Source: Cupriavidus taiwanensis
GTDB taxonomy: Bacteria > Pseudomonadota > Gammaproteobacteria > Burkholderiales > Burkholderiaceae
DNA length: 64,000 bases
NCBI RefSeq assembly: GCF_900250075.1
Contig: NZ_LT977070.1
Coordinates: 2,426,734 to 2,490,733 of the forward strand
Direction of reading: 5' to 3'
The position numbers were made by a program, and so were the translations under genes. Numbering within the stretch: position 1 is the first letter of the stretch; each line of letters opens with the position of its first letter. Below the pieces are notes generated by a model that was not told the origin of the DNA, searched no databases, and saw only the letters and a program-made list of their open reading frames with translations. This document shows, one piece after another, positions 61,018 to 64,000 of this stretch.

Positions 61018-61617
61018 TCATTTGGGCGCGCCCGCGCGTGCCACCACGTTGCTGCGTTCGCGGATCTGCGGCCACGCCAGCTTCATGTAATAGATCATCG
61101 ACCACAGCGTCAGCACGGCCGCCACATAGATCATCCAGGTGCCAAGCAGATGGGCATCGAAGCCGAACAGGCGGTCGCTGAACAGCAGCAGCGGAATCGC
61201 CACCATCTGCACGGTGGTCTTGAGCTTGCCGAGGAAATTCACCGCGACGCTCTTGGAGGCGCCGATCTGCGCCATCCACTCGCGCAGCGCCGAAATCGTG
61301 ATCTCGCGCCCGATGATAACCAGCGCGATCAGGTCGGTGACCCGGTCCAGCGCCAGCAGCGACAGCAGCGCCGCGGTCACCATCAACTTGTCGGCGACCG
61401 GATCCAGGAACGCGCCGAACGAAGAGGTCTGGTTCCAGCGTCGTGCAAGGAAGCCGTCCAGCCAGTCGGTTACCGCGGCGATGATGAAGAACGCCGCCGC
61501 GGTAACGTTCTTGGTATGCATCGGCAGCCAGGCGTCGGGCAGGTAGAAGACCCCTACGACCAGTGGAATCATGGCGACGCGAAGCCAGGTCAGCAGGATC
61601 GGGATATTGAAGGGCAT
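61018..61617 (-). CDS. pgsA: CDP-diacylglycerol-glycerol-3-phosphate 3-phosphatidyltransferase
   Basis: Phosphatidylglycerophosphate synthase of 199 residues with about six helices. The CDP-alcohol motif DWLDGFLARRWNQTSSFGAF followed by LDPVADK has all catalytic aspartates (D-x2-DG-x2-AR-x8-G-x3-D-x3-D). It lies immediately downstream of uvrC, a common gamma- and betaproteobacterial pairing, and upstream of the tRNA-Gly operon. ATG 61617 gives the standard MPFNIPILLTWLR start. Confidence 0.96.
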   Translation of the reverse strand: MPFNIPILLTWLRVAMIPLVVGVFYLPDAWLPMHTKNVTAAAFFIIAAVTDWLDGFLARRWNQTSSFGAFLDPVADKLMVTAALLSLLALDRVTDLIALVIIGREITISALREWMAQIGASKSVAVNFLGKLKTTVQMVAIPLLLFSDRLFGFDAHLLGTWMIYVAAVLTLWSMIYYMKLAWPQIRERSNVVARAGAPK

Positions 61618-61734
61618 GGAACTCGGACGGCGGGGGGACGGTAACCAATCCTGCGATTGTCGCCGATTTCCGGGCCAATCGAGCATTTCCGGCGATTGGC
61701 GTGCCGGCCCGCCGCCGGTCGCGGGCGGGCGCGG

Positions 61735-63843
61735 TCAGTGCAGCTGCCGGTAGATTTCCTCGGCAAGGCCGCGCGAAATACCCTCGACGCTGGCCAGTTC
61801 GTCGATGCTCGCGGCCATCACGCCGCGCAGGCCGCCAAAGCGGGTCAGCAGCTTCTGGCGCCGGCGCGCGCCAATGCCCTCGATCTCTTCCAGGCGCGAG
61901 GTGGTGCGCGTCTTGGCGCGGCGCGCGCGCATGCCGGTGATGGCAAAGCGGTGCGCCTCGTCGCGGATCTGCGCCACCAGCATCAGCGCGGCACTGCCCT
62001 GGCCCAGTTCGAGCGCGGGGCGGCCATCGGCGAACACCAGCGTCTCCAGGCCGACCTTGCGGCCCTCCCCCTTGGCGACGCCGACCAGCAGGCCGATATC
62101 CAGACCCAGCTCCTCGAACACCTGCCGCGCCACCTCGACCTGGCCCTTGCCGCCGTCGATCAGCACGATCTGCGGCACCAGCGCCGCGGCTTCACTGCTA
62201 CCCTCGATGCCGCCGTCTTCCTGGATCTGTTCGACCAGCTTCTGGTAGCGCCGTGTCAGCACCTGCCGCATCGCCGCGTAGTCGTCACCGGGAATAATGT
62301 CCTGGATGTTATAGCGACGGTATTCGCTGTTCTGCATGTCGTGGTGGTGGTACACCACGCACGACGCCTGCGTGGCCTCGCCGGCGGTATGGCTGATATC
62401 GAAGCACTCGACGCGCAGCAGCGCCAGGTCTTCCAGGTCCAGCCCGATGGTTTCCGCCAGCGCGCGCGTGCGCGCTTCCTGGCTGCCCTGCTCGGCCAGG
62501 CGGCGCGACAGCGCCAGCGCCGCGCCCTGCTGCGCCATCTCCAGCCAGATCTTGCGCTGGCCCTGCGGCTGGCGCACCAGCGTGACCTTGCGCCCGGCGT
62601 GCAGCGCCAGGGCCTCGAGCACCGCGCCATCGTCCGGCACATGGCTGACCACGATGATGGGCGGCGCCGACTGCTCCAGGTAGTGCTGCACCATGAAGGC
62701 CGACAGCACGCGGGTGGCAATGCGGTCCACGGTCAGTGGCAGCGCAGCGGCCGCGGCGCCGGACTCGTCGGCGCTGTCTTCGGCGCGCTCGTCGGCGTCC
62801 TCGACGATCATCGCCGCCTCGTCCGCATGGGCGGGGAAGTAGGCCTTGTCACCCAGGTGGCGCCCGCCGCGCACCATGGCCAGGTTGACGCAGGCGCGGC
62901 CACCTTCGACCGCGACCGCCAGCACGTCGATGTCGCGCGCCTGGCCCCCCACCTCTTCCACCGCCTGGCGCTTGAGCACGGTCGACAGCGCCGCGATCTG
63001 GTCGCGCACCGCCGCCGCCTGCTCGAATTCCAGGCGCTCGGCGTGCTGCTCCATCTTGCCCTGCAGGCCCTCCAGCACCTCGCTCTGGCGGCCTTGCAGG
63101 AAGCGCGCCGCGTTGGCGACATCGCGCGCGTAGTCGTCCTCGCTGATGGCATTGACGCACGGCCCGGTGCAGCGGTGGATCTGGTGCAGCAGGCACGGCC
63201 GCGTGCGGTTGTTGAAGACGGTGTCCTCGCAGGTGCGCAGCTGGAACACCTTCTGCAGGATCTGCATGCTTTCGCGCACCGCATAGGCGCTCGGGAACGG
63301 GCCGAAGTACTGGTGCTTGCGGTCGGTGGCGCCGCGGTAGTACGCCATGCGCGGGAAGCGGTGCCCGGTCAGCTTCAGGAACGGGTACGACTTGTCGTCG
63401 CGGAACAGGATGTTGTAGCGCGGCGCCAGCGCCTTGATCAGGTTGTTCTCGAGCAGCAGCGCCTCGGCCTCGGTGCGCACCACCGTGGTCTCGATGCGCG
63501 CGATGCGCGACACCATCATCGCGATGCGCGGCGACAGCTGGGTCTTGTTGAAGTAGCTCGACACCCGCTTCTTCAGGTCGCGCGCCTTGCCCACGTACAG
63601 CACATTGCCGTTCGCGTCGAAATAGCGGTAGACGCCCGGCAGGCCGGGCAGGCGCGAGATCACCGGGCGCGCATCGAAGGGCTCGGCCGGAGCCTCGGCC
63701 AGGGCTTCAGCCGGCGCTTCAGCCGGCGCTTCTGCCTGCGTTTCTGCCTGCGTTTCCGCTGGCGCGGCGGAAGGCATCTCGGCGTGCGCCTCGGCCGGTA
63801 CCTCGTCGGCGGGTTTCGGGGAATCGGGTTGCTGGTCTGACAT
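61735..63843 (-). CDS. uvrC: UvrABC excinuclease subunit C
   Basis: UvrC of 702 residues, making both incisions in nucleotide excision repair. The GIY-YIG domain ([28 protein letters not shown]) is followed by the UVR motif region, the RNase H-like C-terminal nuclease ([19 protein letters not shown]) and two HhH motifs ([34 protein letters not shown]). The first ~57 residues are an Ala/Glu/Pro-rich repeat ([19 protein letters not shown]) not found in E. coli UvrC (about 610 residues), likely a disordered extension. Confidence 0.95.
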   Translation of the reverse strand: MSDQQPDSPKPADEVPAEAHAEMPSAAPAETQAETQAEAPAEAPAEALAEAPAEPFDARPVISRLPGLPGVYRYFDANGNVLYVGKARDLKKRVSSYFNKTQLSPRIAMMVSRIARIETTVVRTEAEALLLENNLIKALAPRYNILFRDDKSYPFLKLTGHRFPRMAYYRGATDRKHQYFGPFPSAYAVRESMQILQKVFQLRTCEDTVFNNRTRPCLLHQIHRCTGPCVNAISEDDYARDVANAARFLQGRQSEVLEGLQGKMEQHAERLEFEQAAAVRDQIAALSTVLKRQAVEEVGGQARDIDVLAVAVEGGRACVNLAMVRGGRHLGDKAYFPAHADEAAMIVEDADERAEDSADESGAAAAALPLTVDRIATRVLSAFMVQHYLEQSAPPIIVVSHVPDDGAVLEALALHAGRKVTLVRQPQGQRKIWLEMAQQGAALALSRRLAEQGSQEARTRALAETIGLDLEDLALLRVECFDISHTAGEATQASCVVYHHHDMQNSEYRRYNIQDIIPGDDYAAMRQVLTRRYQKLVEQIQEDGGIEGSSEAAALVPQIVLIDGGKGQVEVARQVFEELGLDIGLLVGVAKGEGRKVGLETLVFADGRPALELGQGSAALMLVAQIRDEAHRFAITGMRARRAKTRTTSRLEEIEGIGARRRQKLLTRFGGLRGVMAASIDELASVEGISRGLAEEIYRQLH

Positions 63844-63949
63844 GTGGGGACGGTGACCGCTGCGGACCGGCGCGCGTCAATGCCGCGCGGCCTCTAAAAT
63901 CGCAAGTTTAGAGCAATTCAACCGCGCGCCCCGCCGACCACCACCTCTC

Positions 63950-64000
63950 ATGCCTATCCGTTCCTGGGACATCTTCTGCACCGTGATCGACAACTTCGGC
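63950..64000 (+). CDS. earP: EarP-like EF-P arginine rhamnosyltransferase, 5' end
   Basis: The first 17 codons (MPIRSWDIFCTVIDNFG) before the window ends. SWDIFCTVIDNFG resembles the conserved N-terminus of EarP, which transfers rhamnose to an arginine of elongation factor P; efp would be expected just downstream. The ATG has only a weak ribosome site. Assignment rests on a short fragment and on its usual position divergent from uvrC in this group. Confidence 0.7.
   Translation, partial: MPIRSWDIFCTVIDNFG

Overview
The window is GC-rich chromosomal DNA with tightly packed genes, many ATGA start/stop overlaps and betaproteobacterial gene content. It contains an abm-type anthranilate-CoA cluster, a GlpSTPQUV-type glycerol ABC importer, a hemP/tonB/exbBD iron locus, a uvrC-pgsA-tRNA block and the start of an earP-like gene. 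Together these suggest Burkholderiaceae, most likely Cupriavidus or Ralstonia; the species is inferred from gene content only. There is no insertion sequence, prophage, CRISPR array or integrase, so this looks like core or stable accessory chromosome.

Layout, left to right. (1) 0.1-2.2 kb: leuE and carA on the minus strand, with carB presumably just outside the left edge, driven by a good sigma70 promoter. (2) 2.3-10.2 kb: a seven-gene minus-strand operon for aerobic 2-aminobenzoate breakdown through its CoA thioester (flavin monooxygenase/reductase fusion, SDR, enoyl-CoA hydratase, acyl-CoA dehydrogenase, CoA ligase, thioesterase, RidA protein). (3) 10.3-17.3 kb: prpE, an MltD-type lytic transglycosylase, gloB, a methyltransferase, rnhA, dnaQ and tRNA-Val. 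(4) 17.5-19.5 kb: a membrane diguanylate cyclase. (5) 19.6-32.1 kb: a glycerol regulon with glpSTPQUV, divergent glpR, then purU and a Nudix gene, then glpK and glpD. (6) 32.1-38.5 kb: small envelope and unknown proteins, including two candidate lysozyme inhibitors (MliC and LprI types), plus a yfiR-yfiN-yfiB c-di-GMP operon. (7) 38.5-48.9 kb: D-amino-acid transaminase, GNAT, tRNA-Ser, an acs/symporter acetate operon, a DMT exporter, a YqhA-like protein, class I fumarase and murI. (8) 49-55 kb: an orphan tandem AAA+ ATPase, then Fur-box-controlled tonB-exbB-exbD preceded by a 21-residue membrane peptide, and hemP with a structured 3' region. (9) 55-60 kb: small secreted repeat proteins, a tRNA-Leu(UAA) gene interrupted by a group I intron, a YeiH exporter with its LysR regulator, and a CPA2 antiporter. 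(10) 60.4-64 kb: tRNA-Cys, two identical tRNA-Gly genes, pgsA, uvrC and the first 17 codons of an earP-like gene.

Functional themes are carbon scavenging (anthranilate, propionate, acetate, glycerol), c-di-GMP signalling (two diguanylate cyclases with intact GGDEF and RxxD I-sites), iron and heme acquisition under Fur, and envelope maintenance. The most striking single element is the 223-nt IC3-like group I intron in tRNA-Leu(UAA) at 56290-56512. Its P7 helix can be read directly and shows compensatory changes against the Azoarcus tRNA-Ile intron as I remember it. Secondary points of interest are the asymmetric ATPase pair of the glycerol importer, an EF-hand in the acetate-linked symporter, the RidA gene in the anthranilate operon, and a run of three perfect hairpins downstream of hemP.
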